In this document: one piece after another, positions 54,980 to 64,000 of the stretch | Layout: every line of letters begins with the position of its first letter | Numbering within the stretch: the first letter of the stretch is position 1 | Source of the DNA: Persicobacter psychrovividus | GTDB taxonomy: Bacteria > Bacteroidota > Bacteroidia > Cytophagales > Cyclobacteriaceae | Direction: 5' to 3' | DNA length: 64,000 bases | Assembly: GCF_036492425.1 (NCBI RefSeq) | Contig: NZ_AP025292.1 | Coordinates: 2,604,001 to 2,668,000, forward strand | Made by a program: the position numbers and the translations under genes | Notes under the pieces: model-generated | Databases searched by the model: none | What the model was told of the DNA's origin: nothing | The model's input: only the letters and a program-made list of their open reading frames with translations

Positions 54980-55969
54980 ATGACTGAGATCAGAAATAAT
55001 TGGACGAGAGAAGAAATTGCTGAAATATATAACTCACCGATCATGGACTTGATTTACCGTGCAGCGACGGTACACCGTGAATTCCATGATCCGAATGAGG
55101 TGCAGGTTTGTACATTGTTATCTATCAAAACTGGTGGGTGTTCAGAGGATTGTTCGTACTGTTCGCAGTCGGCAAAATACAATACCGAAGTAAATGTGCA
55201 TAAATTAATGCCGAAAGACCAAGTGGTACAGGCGGCGCAAAATGCCCGTGCAAATGGCAGCACACGCTTCTGCATGGGGTCAGCGTGGAGAAACATCCGT
55301 GACAACCGTGACTTTGACCGCGTGCTGGAGATGGTTTCTGAGGTAAACGAAATGGGCCTTGAGGTTTGCTGTACTTTGGGTATGCTTACTGAAGAGCAGG
55401 CACAAAAGCTTAAGGATGCTGGTTTGTATGCTTACAACCATAACCTTGATACTTCAAGAGAGCATTACGACAAGGTGATTACCACCAGAACTTATGACGA
55501 CCGCCTGGAAACGATCGAAAATGTTCAAAAGGCAAAAATTTCGGTTTGTTCAGGAGGAATCATTGGTTTGGGAGAGACCAACAAGGACCGTATCAGTATG
55601 TTACATACCCTTTCGACACTGCAAACGCACCCCGAATCTGTTCCTGTAAATGCTTTGGTACCTATTGATGGCACACCAATGGCAGGAAATAAGCGTGTTT
55701 CTACTTGGGATATGGTAAGAATGATCGCTACGGCAAGAATTTTGATGCCTAAGTCGATGGTTCGCCTTTCAGCAGGAAGAAATGAAATGAGCTTTGAAGA
55801 TCAAGCATTATGCTTTATGGCAGGAGCGAGTTCTATTTTTGCTGGCGACGAACTACTAACGACCCCTAACCCTGAGCAGGACAAAGACAAAGAAATGTTT
55901 CAGGTACTGAATTTAAAACCGCGTGCTTCGTTCAAGGAAACCAAGCATTTTGATTTGAATATGCAGTAA
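54980..55969 (+). CDS. bioB: Biotin synthase
   Basis: BioB, a radical-SAM enzyme, inserts sulphur into dethiobiotin. The 329 residues show CSEDCSYC at 54-61, the CxxxCxxC ligand set of the 4Fe-4S cluster, and [12 protein letters not shown] and the [12 protein letters not shown] region near the 2Fe-2S cluster. ATG at 54980. No other bio gene is in the window; a terminator follows directly. Confidence 0.98.
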   Translation: MTEIRNNWTREEIAEIYNSPIMDLIYRAATVHREFHDPNEVQVCTLLSIKTGGCSEDCSYCSQSAKYNTEVNVHKLMPKDQVVQAAQNARANGSTRFCMGSAWRNIRDNRDFDRVLEMVSEVNEMGLEVCCTLGMLTEEQAQKLKDAGLYAYNHNLDTSREHYDKVITTRTYDDRLETIENVQKAKISVCSGGIIGLGETNKDRISMLHTLSTLQTHPESVPVNALVPIDGTPMAGNKRVSTWDMVRMIATARILMPKSMVRLSAGRNEMSFEDQALCFMAGASSIFAGDELLTTPNPEQDKDKEMFQVLNLKPRASFKETKHFDLNMQ

Positions 55970-55987
55970 TATCAACAAAAGATATAG

Positions 55988-56023
55988 AAAAAGGCGGTTT
56001 GTGTAATACAAACCGCTTTTTTT
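55988..56023 (+). terminator. Terminator after bioB
   Basis: An 8-bp perfect stem (GCGGTTTG / CAAACCGC), 7-nt loop, then T7. Confidence 0.9.
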
Positions 56024-56104
56024 ATGTTTGATCGTAGGGGGATACCGTTAAGAACGACTCATGATATTGAATTATCGTAATCCCAAATAAAACACACCTC
56101 ACTT

Positions 56105-56956
56105 ATGATCATTTCTGTCAATACGATTCAGAAAGTTTTAAAATATATTCCGACGAGCGTCTATTACGGCATTGCCAATGTGCTCTACTTCGTCGGCTTC
56201 AGATTGTCGGGTTACCGCAAAGCGGTGGTTCGAAAAAATATCCGCCAGGCCTTCCCTGAAAAATCAGAAAAAGAGTGCCTGAAGATTGAACAGCAATTCT
56301 TCCATCACCTTTGTGACTATATCGTCGAAACAGCCCTGCTTTCCAAAATGGATGCCCAGGAGCTGAGTCGCCGCATTACCTTTAACAATGCAGATTTACT
56401 GAACGATTATTACGATCAGGGAAAAAATGTGGTGCTCACAACCGGCCATCAGGCCAACTGGGAATGGATGGCGCTCATGCCCAAACTCCTCAAGTTTAAA
56501 TCCTCGGCGGTATACCGTCAGCAATCTGCGGATGTTTCCGATCAGATTATCCTGCAAAACCGCAGCAAGTTTGGCTTTAACATGATTAAGGACAAAGAAC
56601 TGATTGCATACTTGAAAAACCAGCCCGCAGATTCCCTCGAACTGATTTATATGCTGTGCGATCAGCGCCCACAACCCACCAAGCGCCCCAAGGTGCTGAA
56701 ATTTATGCACCAGCCGACGGCTGTATTTCAGGGGTTGGATTTTATTGCCCGAAAGTTTGATTACGAGGTGGTGTATGCGCAGCTTGAGAAAACCAGCCGT
56801 GGCCATTACGAAGTAACCTTCCGCCCACTGGATCCTCAGGAGGGAGAAACACCTGTGGAATGCTTTTTCCAAAAACTTGAAGACAGCATCCGCCATCAGC
56901 CATTTACCTATTTATGGTCGCATAACCGATGGAAAAACCCGCCAGTCGTTGAATAA
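56105..56956 (+). CDS. LpxL/HtrB-like lysophospholipid acyltransferase
   Basis: The 283-residue protein belongs to the lipid A late acyltransferase family, which adds secondary acyl chains to lipid A or ornithine lipids at the inner membrane. The catalytic H-x4-E is TGHQANWEWM (His115, Glu120). N-terminal YYGIANVLYFVGFRLSGYRKAVVRKNIRQAFP is typical, with a weak membrane helix. CDQRPQPTKRPKVLKFM marks the acyl-binding part. A true lipid A role cannot be fixed from the sequence. It is a single gene. Confidence 0.9.
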   Translation: MIISVNTIQKVLKYIPTSVYYGIANVLYFVGFRLSGYRKAVVRKNIRQAFPEKSEKECLKIEQQFFHHLCDYIVETALLSKMDAQELSRRITFNNADLLNDYYDQGKNVVLTTGHQANWEWMALMPKLLKFKSSAVYRQQSADVSDQIILQNRSKFGFNMIKDKELIAYLKNQPADSLELIYMLCDQRPQPTKRPKVLKFMHQPTAVFQGLDFIARKFDYEVVYAQLEKTSRGHYEVTFRPLDPQEGETPVECFFQKLEDSIRHQPFTYLWSHNRWKNPPVVE

Positions 56957-56982
56957 ATTTGAAAGCAATCACTGCTGTTTAT

Positions 56983-57016
56983 AAAAAAAGGGAGCCATAA
57001 GATGGTTCCCTTTTTT
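56983..57016. terminator. Bidirectional terminator between acyltransferase and HtrA
   Basis: An 8-bp stem with one G-T pair (GGGAGCCA / TGGTTCCC), A-run on the left and T6 on the right, between convergent genes. Confidence 0.82.
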
Positions 57017-57041
57017 ATGCATTTCAAAAATAATCGGTTGT

Positions 57042-58499
57042 TTAGAAATAGTAACGATAATAGCCTCGGCGTCCCTTTGCGGTAACACCTTCTATAATTA
57101 CTCGGCCCCGAATTCGGGACAAAATATCCACGAGCTGTTCTGGGTCTTTAATTTTGATATTATTGATCTCCGTAACCACAAATCCTTCGGCAATCCCGAG
57201 TCGTCGGAACCACCCGTTGCCAATTTTCACGACGCGCACGCCGTAGTCAATACCAATCATATCACGCTCCACAGTGGGCACCCGCTCAAATGCTGCCCCA
57301 AGCTCCCGATCGGCATACACTTCCTTTTTCACCAGGCCTGTTTTGCCATCAATGTTGGTCAGCACCAAAGAGGCGCTATAAATTCTGCCCTTACGTTTAT
57401 AGGTCAACTTAATGCGGTCGCCAGGCGAGCGGTAGCTGATCAGTTCCTCAAATTCTGCCTGCGAATCAATTTGCTGCCCATCAATGTCCAGAATCACATC
57501 GCCCACGGCCAGCCCAGCCTTCAATGCAGCACCATTCTTCTGAACATCAGCAAGCACCACCCCATCATAAGCTTTCAGTTCCAGTTTTTTGACGATCTCC
57601 TGGGTAATATCAACCACCTGACCGCCAAAAAAGGCCTTCTGTACCTGTCCATATTTAATGATATCATCCACCACCTTGGTGACAATATCGACGGGCACGG
57701 CAAAACCATATCCCGCATAAGAGCCCGTCTTGGATAGAATAGCGGTGTTAATACCCACCAAACGCCCGTGGGTATCCACCAAAGCGCCTCCCGAGTTCCC
57801 TGGGTTAATGGCGGCATCGGTCTGAATAAAGGATTCCAACGGGAAATTCCCTGCATTAACATGAATCTGCCGACCTTTGGCACTGACAATCCCCGCAGTT
57901 ACGGTGGAGGTCAGGTTAAAGGGATTTCCGACCGCCAGCACATAAGCGCCAACGGGCAAATCCTTGGAACTTGCAATTTCAATATTGGGCAATTGGTTAC
58001 CTTTGATTTTCAGCACGGCCAAATCCGTGGAAGGATCTCGCCCTACCACCTTCGCTTCGTAGGTTCGCTTGTCATGGATCACCTCAATGCGGTCGGCGCC
58101 ATCAATCACATGGTTATTGGTCACAATAAACCCGTCCGTGGAATAAATTACCCCTGAACCCGAACCTACTCCCTGATAGCCAGAGCTGGAATCTCCGCCA
58201 CGCATAAAATACTCGTACCACGAACTCACCGCTCGCCCCTGCACAAAAGTTTTGATATAAACCACCGAAGGCAAGCTTTTCCTTGAAGCCTCCACAAAGC
58301 CGTTTTTGGGCATGGTGGTTTCATCGGCATTTATGCCCGCCCCTTCGGAGAATACCGATTTGGCGATAGGTGTTTGATATTTTTGACTGACCATCCGGAT
58401 GGCAGGACCAGTATTTTGATCAGAAAAATCATTGATAAAAAATACCGTCGCCAAGGCCGTCCCTATCGCGACAACCCCAAGTCTTATCCAATCTTTCAT
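57042..58499 (-). CDS. HtrA/DegP-family serine protease with two PDZ domains
   Basis: The 485-residue protein has an N-terminal hydrophobic segment (LGVVAIGTALATVFFI), which anchors or exports it to the periplasm. The trypsin-like domain has the triad His130 (TNNHVIDGA), Asp159 (STDLAVLKI) and Ser236 (NPGNSGGAL). Two PDZ domains follow (KLELKAYDGVVLADVQKNGAALKAG and near the end IAEGFVVTEINNIKIKDPEQLV). It is a typical quality-control protease. Divergent from the GH3 gene. Confidence 0.95.
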   Translation of the reverse strand: MKDWIRLGVVAIGTALATVFFINDFSDQNTGPAIRMVSQKYQTPIAKSVFSEGAGINADETTMPKNGFVEASRKSLPSVVYIKTFVQGRAVSSWYEYFMRGGDSSSGYQGVGSGSGVIYSTDGFIVTNNHVIDGADRIEVIHDKRTYEAKVVGRDPSTDLAVLKIKGNQLPNIEIASSKDLPVGAYVLAVGNPFNLTSTVTAGIVSAKGRQIHVNAGNFPLESFIQTDAAINPGNSGGALVDTHGRLVGINTAILSKTGSYAGYGFAVPVDIVTKVVDDIIKYGQVQKAFFGGQVVDITQEIVKKLELKAYDGVVLADVQKNGAALKAGLAVGDVILDIDGQQIDSQAEFEELISYRSPGDRIKLTYKRKGRIYSASLVLTNIDGKTGLVKKEVYADRELGAAFERVPTVERDMIGIDYGVRVVKIGNGWFRRLGIAEGFVVTEINNIKIKDPEQLVDILSRIRGRVIIEGVTAKGRRGYYRYYF

Positions 58500-58730
58500 T
58501 GACTGTTGTTCTTTGGTGAAACAAGATTTCTTTCTCAGGGGCTTTCCACACTTCCAACAACACCCTCCCCTGCGAGACCGCTAAATTAACAAGGGAACAA
58601 AACGGCACAATAATTTTTACATTTTTTAACCTTTATGCTATAATTTCAGCAAATTCAACCTTAAAATTACCAACCATTTTTCTGCAAAGGGTATTCAATA
58701 CATAAGTATTTATTATATCCTTATTTTTAC

Positions 58731-58738
58731 TACTTTTG
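58731..58738 (+). promoter_or_regulatory. -7 box (TACTTTTG) of the GH3 gene
   Basis: Exact TAnnTTTG, ending 6 nt before the ATG at 58745. The transcript would have almost no leader, as for guaA. No clear -33 TTTG. Confidence 0.5.
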
Positions 58739-58744
58739 TAATCT

Positions 58745-60247
58745 ATGGGATTGTTATCTTTTTTCTCTAAATATGTTGCGGCATACACTGTCCGGCAACA
58801 AAACAAATGGGCTTCACGCCCTATCGAAAGCCAATACAACGTATTTCAGTCTTTAATTAAAGGGGCAGAAAATACGGCTTTTGGCAAAGACCATGATTTT
58901 GAAAACATCAACACCTATGAGGATTTCAAGAAGCGTGTACCGATTCGTGATTACGAGCAATTGCGTCCTTATGTGGATCGTGTTGTCGCAGGTGAAGCTG
59001 ATGTGCTCTGGAAAGGTCGTCCAATTTATTTCGCAAAAACCTCTGGAACGACTTCCGGGGTAAAATATATTCCCTTGACCAAGGAGTCGATTCCCAACCA
59101 TATCAATTCAGCAAGAAACATGTTGCTCAATTATATGCATGAAACCGGGAATTATGACTTCGTGAGTCGAAAGCTGATTTTCCTTTCAGGCTCGCCTACA
59201 CTGGAAGATAAAAATGGTGTTTTCCTGGGCAGACTTTCCGGGATTGTCAATCATCATGTTCCGGAATATTTGCGCCGCAACCAAATGCCCTCCTACGAAA
59301 CCAATTGCATTGAAGAATGGGAGGAAAAACTGGATGCCATTGTGGCCGAGACCAGCAAGGAGGACATGTCGCTGATCTCTGGGATTCCTCCCTGGGTTCA
59401 GATGTATTTCGACCGGCTGCAGGAAAAGCATGGGGGCAAAAAAATCATCGACATCTTCCCTAATTTCAGTGTATTTGTATGGGGAGGGGTGAATTTTGAA
59501 CCTTATCGTGCTAAACTTTATCAGTCAATAGGAAAAGAAGTGGACACCCTGGAGACCTACCCGGCTTCGGAAGGCTTTATTGCCTATCAGGACACACAGG
59601 ATCAGGAGGGGCTTTTGCTGAATATTTCTTCGGGAATCTTCTTTGAGTTTATTCCTGCGGATCAGTATTTTGACGAAAACCCAGAACGCCTGAGCATCGG
59701 AGAGGTGGAGCTTGGTGTAAATTATGCGGTCATCATCAACAATAATGCAGGCCTTTGGGGCTATTCTATTGGTGATACCGTGAAGTTTGTCAGCAAAAAA
59801 CCTTACCGGGTGATTGTTTCCGGCCGTATCAAACACTTTATCTCCGCTTTTGGGGAGCACGTCATTGGTGAAGAAGTTGAGAAAGCCATGAAGGCAGCGG
59901 TGAATAAATTTCCAGAAACAGAACTGACGGAATTTACTGTTGCTCCGATGGTGAGCCAAAGCGAAGGGCAATCCAAGCATGAGTGGTTTGTGGATTTTGA
60001 AAACAAGCCCAAAGATATGGACGCATTTTCCCTTTACCTTGATGAGCAACTGCAGCAACTCAACGTTTATTATAAAGACCTGGTGTCTGGAAATATTTTG
60101 TTACCGCTACAGATTGTCCCACTGAAGAAAAATGCTTTTCAGGATTATATGAAGTCTATCGGGAAGCTCGGAGGGCAAAACAAAGTACCTCGCCTTGCCA
60201 ACGACAGAAAAATTGCTGATGCGCTGATGGATTACGCTGAAAAGTAA
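58745..60247 (+). CDS. GH3-family acyl-adenylating enzyme
   Basis: The 500-residue protein is a bacterial member of the GH3 family, whose plant members join acyl acids such as auxin or jasmonate to amino acids with ATP. The ATP-binding motif is FAKTSGTTSGVKYIPLT, followed by SGIPPWVQMYFDRL, YPASEGFIAYQ and YAVIINNNAGLWGYSIGDTVKFV, all of the adenylation fold. The natural acid is unknown. Present in many Bacteroidota. The gene stands alone, with a near-leaderless promoter. Confidence 0.92.
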   Translation: MGLLSFFSKYVAAYTVRQQNKWASRPIESQYNVFQSLIKGAENTAFGKDHDFENINTYEDFKKRVPIRDYEQLRPYVDRVVAGEADVLWKGRPIYFAKTSGTTSGVKYIPLTKESIPNHINSARNMLLNYMHETGNYDFVSRKLIFLSGSPTLEDKNGVFLGRLSGIVNHHVPEYLRRNQMPSYETNCIEEWEEKLDAIVAETSKEDMSLISGIPPWVQMYFDRLQEKHGGKKIIDIFPNFSVFVWGGVNFEPYRAKLYQSIGKEVDTLETYPASEGFIAYQDTQDQEGLLLNISSGIFFEFIPADQYFDENPERLSIGEVELGVNYAVIINNNAGLWGYSIGDTVKFVSKKPYRVIVSGRIKHFISAFGEHVIGEEVEKAMKAAVNKFPETELTEFTVAPMVSQSEGQSKHEWFVDFENKPKDMDAFSLYLDEQLQQLNVYYKDLVSGNILLPLQIVPLKKNAFQDYMKSIGKLGGQNKVPRLANDRKIADALMDYAEK

Positions 60248-60478
60248 GCGCACATTGGAAATTGAAAATTCGTGACAAAAATTTAGGGTATGGCCACAAT
60301 GGTGAAGGAATGTTTTGAAAATAGCATCGCTATGGTTGAAGAATAATTCAAATCCATTCCAGTAATCTGAATTTGCAATAGAATAATCGATTTTCAAACC
60401 CGTTCTAATCCTTAAAAAAAATACTAAAAATTTAACGATTCAGTACCTCCATCCCTGGTGTTGGCGGTATGCTTTATA

Positions 60479-61645
60479 ATGGAACCACTTTTTGAGAAAA
60501 AAAGACACATTGCCATCCTCGGTTCTACGGGCTCAATAGGCACGCAGACACTGGAGGTCATTGCAGAACAACCTCAGCACTTTCAGGTGGAGGTTTTGAC
60601 TGCCCGGCGCAATGTGGACTTATTGATAAAACAAAGCCTTCAGTTCAAGCCCAATGCGGTCGTGATCTCAGAGGAATCTTTGTATGAGAAAGCTTTTGAG
60701 GCCCTCGACCCACATGGCATAAAAGTATATGCCGGCCAAAACGCCCTCAACGCTGTTGTGCAGATGGAGGAAATCGACATTGTCCTTACCGCTTTGGTGG
60801 GTTACAGTGGGGTATTGCCGACCATTAAGGCCATTGAAGCCGGAAAACACATTGCCCTGGCCAACAAGGAAACACTTGTAGTGGCCGGTGAGATCATTAC
60901 TGAACTTGCACAGCAACATCGGGTATCGATTTTCCCGGTGGACTCTGAGCACAGTGCCATCTTCCAGTGTTTGGTAGGAGAACATCCCGACAGCATTGAA
61001 AAGCTGATTCTTACCGCTTCAGGAGGGCCATTCCGTGGCATGAAAACCGACGAGCTGCGGAAAGTTACCAAAGCACAAGCCTTAAAACACCCCAACTGGG
61101 ACATGGGCGCTAAGGTAACGATTGATTCTGCCTCGCTGATGAACAAAGGGCTTGAAGTAATTGAAGCCAAATGGCTCTTCGGGGTAGATGTTGATCAGAT
61201 TGATGTGGTCGTTCATCCACAATCCATCGTTCACAGTATGGTACAGTTTAAAGACAGTTCCATTAAAGCACAACTCGGCTTGCCCGACATGCGCCTGCCG
61301 ATTCAGTATGCCATTGGTTTTCCGCATCGATTACCCTGCAAATTTGAGCGGCTGAACTTTATGGATTACCCTACCCTGACTTTTGAAAAGCCAGATATGG
61401 CAACTTTCCGCAACCTTGGGCTGGCCTTTGAAGCCATTAAAGCGGGCGGAAATATGCCCTGCATCCTGAACGCAGCAAACGAAATTGCTGTTCAGGCATT
61501 TTTGGAAGACAAGATAGGATTTTTAAATATGTCCGATTTGATCGAAAATTGTATGCAAAAGGCTACCTTTATCGCTCAACCTACGCTTGATGACCTCATA
61601 GCAACAGATAAATCAGTTAGAAACTTAGCATCAGAATTATTATAA
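60479..61645 (+). CDS. dxr: 1-deoxy-D-xylulose 5-phosphate reductoisomerase
   Basis: It makes methylerythritol phosphate from deoxyxylulose phosphate with NADPH, the step before ispD. From the ATG at 60479 it has 388 residues; a GTG at 60458 is in frame but not needed. The NADPH loop is GSTGSIG at 15-21; ALANKETLVVAGE, PVDSEHSAIFQC and SGGPFRG are the metal- and substrate-binding signatures. rseP starts 1 bp after the stop, a coupling found in many bacteria. Confidence 0.97.
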   Translation: MEPLFEKKRHIAILGSTGSIGTQTLEVIAEQPQHFQVEVLTARRNVDLLIKQSLQFKPNAVVISEESLYEKAFEALDPHGIKVYAGQNALNAVVQMEEIDIVLTALVGYSGVLPTIKAIEAGKHIALANKETLVVAGEIITELAQQHRVSIFPVDSEHSAIFQCLVGEHPDSIEKLILTASGGPFRGMKTDELRKVTKAQALKHPNWDMGAKVTIDSASLMNKGLEVIEAKWLFGVDVDQIDVVVHPQSIVHSMVQFKDSSIKAQLGLPDMRLPIQYAIGFPHRLPCKFERLNFMDYPTLTFEKPDMATFRNLGLAFEAIKAGGNMPCILNAANEIAVQAFLEDKIGFLNMSDLIENCMQKATFIAQPTLDDLIATDKSVRNLASELL

Positions 61646-61646
61646 A

Positions 61647-62996
61647 ATGGAAGGTTTAATTATGGCTGCCCAAATGATCTTGGGACTTTCGATTCTTGTC
61701 GGAGTTCATGAGATGGGACACTTGGTAGCGGCAAAAGTATTTGGCATGCGTGTGGAGCAATTTTCTATTGGCTTTCCACCCAAACTTTTTTCAAAGCAAT
61801 TCGGCGAAACGGAATATTCTTTATCACTGATCCCACTTGGCGGCTATGTGAAAATTTCAGGAATGATTGACGAATCCATGGATAAAGAGCAAATGAACCA
61901 GGAACCACAAGACTGGGAGTTTCGCTCAAAACCGGCATGGCAACGCCTGATCGTAATGCTTGGTGGCATTATCGTGAACGTGATCATGGGGATTATCATC
62001 TTTGTGATTCTTTCCTACAGCTTCGGGGAAACCTACATTCCTAAATCAGAATTGAACAAAAACGGTATTATTGCCTATGACCTTGCCCAAGAAATTGGTT
62101 TTAAGACTGGTGATAAAATTCAGAACATCAACGGGCAGGAGTTTGAGCGTTTCTCGGACCTGCTGAACCCTGAATTGATGATGAATGCCGGAAGCTATTA
62201 TACGGTGGTTCGTAACGGCCAAACAGCCAAAGTAACGATCCCTGCTGGATTCATGGATAAAATCGCTACGAATAAAGAGGATGAAAAACCTCACTTTATT
62301 GGTCCACGTCAGCCGTTTGAGGTTGGACAGGTCATGACCAACTCTCCTGCTGATATCGCAGGCCTGAGCCAGGGAGATAAGATTGTAAGCATCAACAATG
62401 CTGATGTTACTTTCTTCGATCAGTTACAAAAAGAACTGGAGGACAATGCCGGCAAGCAGGTTTCCATGACCGTAAGCCGCAACAATGAAACAAAAACACT
62501 TGAGGCCACTGTTGGTGAAGATGGCAAGCTGGGCTTCATGCCTGTGATGGGCTTGAAACTGGCAAGCATTCAGCCAAGCTTCGGTGAAGCCATCGGTTTG
62601 GGTACGACAAAGGCCTTTTCTGTGGTTTGGCTGAACATTCAAGCTTTTGGGAAAATCTTCACCGGAGAGCTTTCTGCCAAAAAATCCCTTGGGGGGCCTA
62701 TCGCCATTGCACAGTCTTTCGGAGGCACCTGGGACTGGTTCAGATTCTGGTCGCTCACAGGGCTTTTATCAATGGTATTGGCCTTTATGAACCTTCTGCC
62801 AATCCCTGCGCTGGATGGTGGCCATGTGATGTTCCTACTTTATGAGATGATCTCTGGACACAAACCAAGCGACAAGTTTATGGAAGTGGCGCAAAAGATC
62901 GGTATGGTCATGCTATTGGCCCTGATGGTCTTCATTTTTGCTAACGACATCATTAAGCTATTACCTACAAGCTGGGTTCAGTGGCTGGGATGGTAA
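61647..62996 (+). CDS. rseP: Site-2 metalloprotease RseP
   Basis: RseP cuts anti-sigma factors and signal peptides inside the inner membrane. The 449 residues show the zinc site HEMGH (His21, Glu22, His25) in the first transmembrane helix, one or two PDZ domains in the middle (residues ~120-310, GFKTGDKIQNINGQEFERF and VMTNSPADIAGLSQGDKIVSINN), and the second metal motif NLLPIPALDGGH in the C-terminal membrane part. It starts 1 bp after dxr. It could take part in ECF-sigma control of the GIN cluster (speculative). Confidence 0.96.
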   Translation: MEGLIMAAQMILGLSILVGVHEMGHLVAAKVFGMRVEQFSIGFPPKLFSKQFGETEYSLSLIPLGGYVKISGMIDESMDKEQMNQEPQDWEFRSKPAWQRLIVMLGGIIVNVIMGIIIFVILSYSFGETYIPKSELNKNGIIAYDLAQEIGFKTGDKIQNINGQEFERFSDLLNPELMMNAGSYYTVVRNGQTAKVTIPAGFMDKIATNKEDEKPHFIGPRQPFEVGQVMTNSPADIAGLSQGDKIVSINNADVTFFDQLQKELEDNAGKQVSMTVSRNNETKTLEATVGEDGKLGFMPVMGLKLASIQPSFGEAIGLGTTKAFSVVWLNIQAFGKIFTGELSAKKSLGGPIAIAQSFGGTWDWFRFWSLTGLLSMVLAFMNLLPIPALDGGHVMFLLYEMISGHKPSDKFMEVAQKIGMVMLLALMVFIFANDIIKLLPTSWVQWLGW

Positions 62997-63004
62997 GTTT
63001 TAGT

Positions 63005-63032
63005 GATTAATGATTAGTGATTAGTGATTAAT
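63005..63032. repeat. Short tandem repeat, 4 x 7 bp
   Basis: The unit GATTARY appears four times in a row (GATTAAT, GATTAGT, GATTAGT, GATTAAT) shortly after the rseP stop. Confidence 0.7.
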
Positions 63033-63051
63033 CGCTGTACCAAAAATATAT

Positions 63052-63086
63052 AAAAGCCCCCTTTTCTTGCGAGAAGGGGGCTTTTT
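63052..63086. terminator. Terminator after rseP
   Basis: A 15-bp stem with one mismatch (AAAAGCCCCCTT... / AAGGGGGCTTTT) and a 4-nt loop, then T5. Confidence 0.88.
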
Positions 63087-63218
63087 ACTTGTTGCCCACA
63101 ATGGGCTTTAAGATAAAATATTCGTCTGCTGAATTTAATTACTGTAGTGATTTCCAAAGCTTGGTCATCAGCTTACAAAAGCATTGCGAACAATACCAAT
63201 CATTCAACAGACCGTTAT

Positions 63219-64000
63219 TTATGCTCCAATGTGTAAAATATTAGGCACATCAACAATCACTTCCTCATCATCGATTAATGCCTTTAGGCGAACCGCACTA
63301 TTTTGTGCCTGATAGCGTTGAATATCACTGATCACCCAACTATTCAACCCACTATAACTTTTCAGTTCAAAAGAAGCATATTCCGCCCAATTAGAAATTC
63401 TGTTCCAATATCCGTCTGCTGTCTGATACTCGATCGAAAGCGTAACCATTTTTGAGCCATTTTCATCTGACATTGGCACGCCAAGCCCTACATAAACCAT
63501 ATTGTTATATACCATAGCCTCCACACTCAAGGAAGAACCATTAAAATAAGTGTGCATTCCATTAGGGAAGACAGTCAGTCGCTGCTCTACGGTACCCCAA
63601 TATTGATCAAGTAACTCTTCTTCAAAAACAACATTTGAATTGTTCGTAACATTTGCCCACATCTCGAGTTCTGTGAGTTCCCCCCTTTTTGCAAAAGTTT
63701 CCCGATCCATTCCCGACAGGCTAATATCACCATTAACATGATAATGATCAAAAAGAGGACTACTACTTGAGCGAAGGTTTTCTGTTACCAAATGCCCGTC
63801 AGCGACTACCGTTACATTCTCAATTAAAAATTTGTTCGATGGTGCTTCAAAATTCAACTTGAAACCGTTAAACACGCCTTCTCCCACACCACTGAATTGA
63901 TTGGTTTGGGGATCAAATACCCCACCATGAAGGGTATTGACAAAAAACCTGTAATTCATGTTAAGGTCCCAGTCTGCAGGTAGTCCGAGTGTATCAGGAG
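63219..64000 (-). CDS. Unrecognised protein, C-terminal part (runs off the window)
   Basis: The frame is open from 64000 down to the stop at 63219, so the N-terminus is outside the window; the ATG at 63959 is internal. The visible ~260 residues are rich in beta-type, aromatic and Asn/Gly residues (LHGGVFDPQTNQFSGVGEGVFNGFKLNFEAP, ELEMWANVTNNSNVVFEEELL, HTYFNGSSLSVEAMVYNNMVYVGLG), with no motif I know. It resembles surface or secreted repeat proteins. It may carry further domains in the missing part. Confidence 0.55.
   Translation of the reverse strand, partial: PDTLGLPADWDLNMNYRFFVNTLHGGVFDPQTNQFSGVGEGVFNGFKLNFEAPSNKFLIENVTVVADGHLVTENLRSSSSPLFDHYHVNGDISLSGMDRETFAKRGELTELEMWANVTNNSNVVFEEELLDQYWGTVEQRLTVFPNGMHTYFNGSSLSVEAMVYNNMVYVGLGVPMSDENGSKMVTLSIEYQTADGYWNRISNWAEYASFELKSYSGLNSWVISDIQRYQAQNSAVRLKALIDDEEVIVDVPNILHIGA

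Noticed and set aside
1-64000. tRNA genes, CRISPR arrays, complete IS elements, prophage
   Set aside because: None was seen on reading both strands; the only mobile element with a protein is the group II intron.

Overview
The window is a stretch of a Bacteroidota chromosome, most likely of the order Cytophagales (inference). Reasons: promoters of the TTTG-N20-TAnnTTTG type, mostly no Shine-Dalgarno sequences, SusC-like/OmpB-barrel TonB receptors with a carboxypeptidase-like N-domain, GIN-domain (DUF2807) proteins, DUF349, DUF2795, DUF1460, DUF1684 and DUF4159 proteins, ribonuclease Y next to ZapA, and the MurK-MurQ-MurT type of wall-sugar recycling. About 51 protein genes were found, no tRNA or rRNA and no CRISPR.

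Layout. 1-9.3 kb: end of dnaX, a leucine-rich-repeat secreted protein, guaA, an LpoA-like TPR/binding-fold protein with hemL, and three envelope proteins. 9.4-18.5 kb: a TonB-dependent receptor behind a promoter with a large inverted repeat, a Crp/Fnr regulator, a GNAT enzyme, a minus-strand group with a PhoB/PhoR-like two-component pair, an RluA-type pseudouridine synthase and a low-molecular-weight phosphatase, then DUF3108 and a predicted metallo-aminopeptidase. 18.8-23.5 kb: recA, an ABC permease, queA and ispD. 23.5-28 kb: DUF2795, a DUF1460 amidase and a MurNAc recycling operon (kinase, etherase, transporter). 28-42.8 kb: DUF349, ettA, rpsT, radC, pheT, a coiled-coil protein, zapA, rny, sucD, a porin, a mini cytochrome-b5-like protein and DUF4159.

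42.8-51.4 kb is the accessory part. Three GIN-domain genes are followed by a class-C group II intron, a stray copy of the 3' end of dnaA, several palindromic REP/MITE-like elements, an AT-rich TonB receptor and a fourth GIN gene. A 326-bp direct repeat (GIN 3' end, spacer, dnaA terminator, dnaA 3' end) flanks the receptor/GIN4 block, and the intron sits in one copy only, directly behind the dnaA terminator. The block therefore looks like a duplication or a single-crossover integration next to dnaA. The GIN cluster and the receptor share a 33-bp upstream motif that looks like an ECF-sigma promoter.

51.3-64 kb: dnaA, a 5'-nucleotidase split into two genes, bioB, an LpxL-like acyltransferase, an HtrA protease, a GH3-family adenylating enzyme, dxr-rseP, and the C-terminal part of an unrecognised protein at the right edge.
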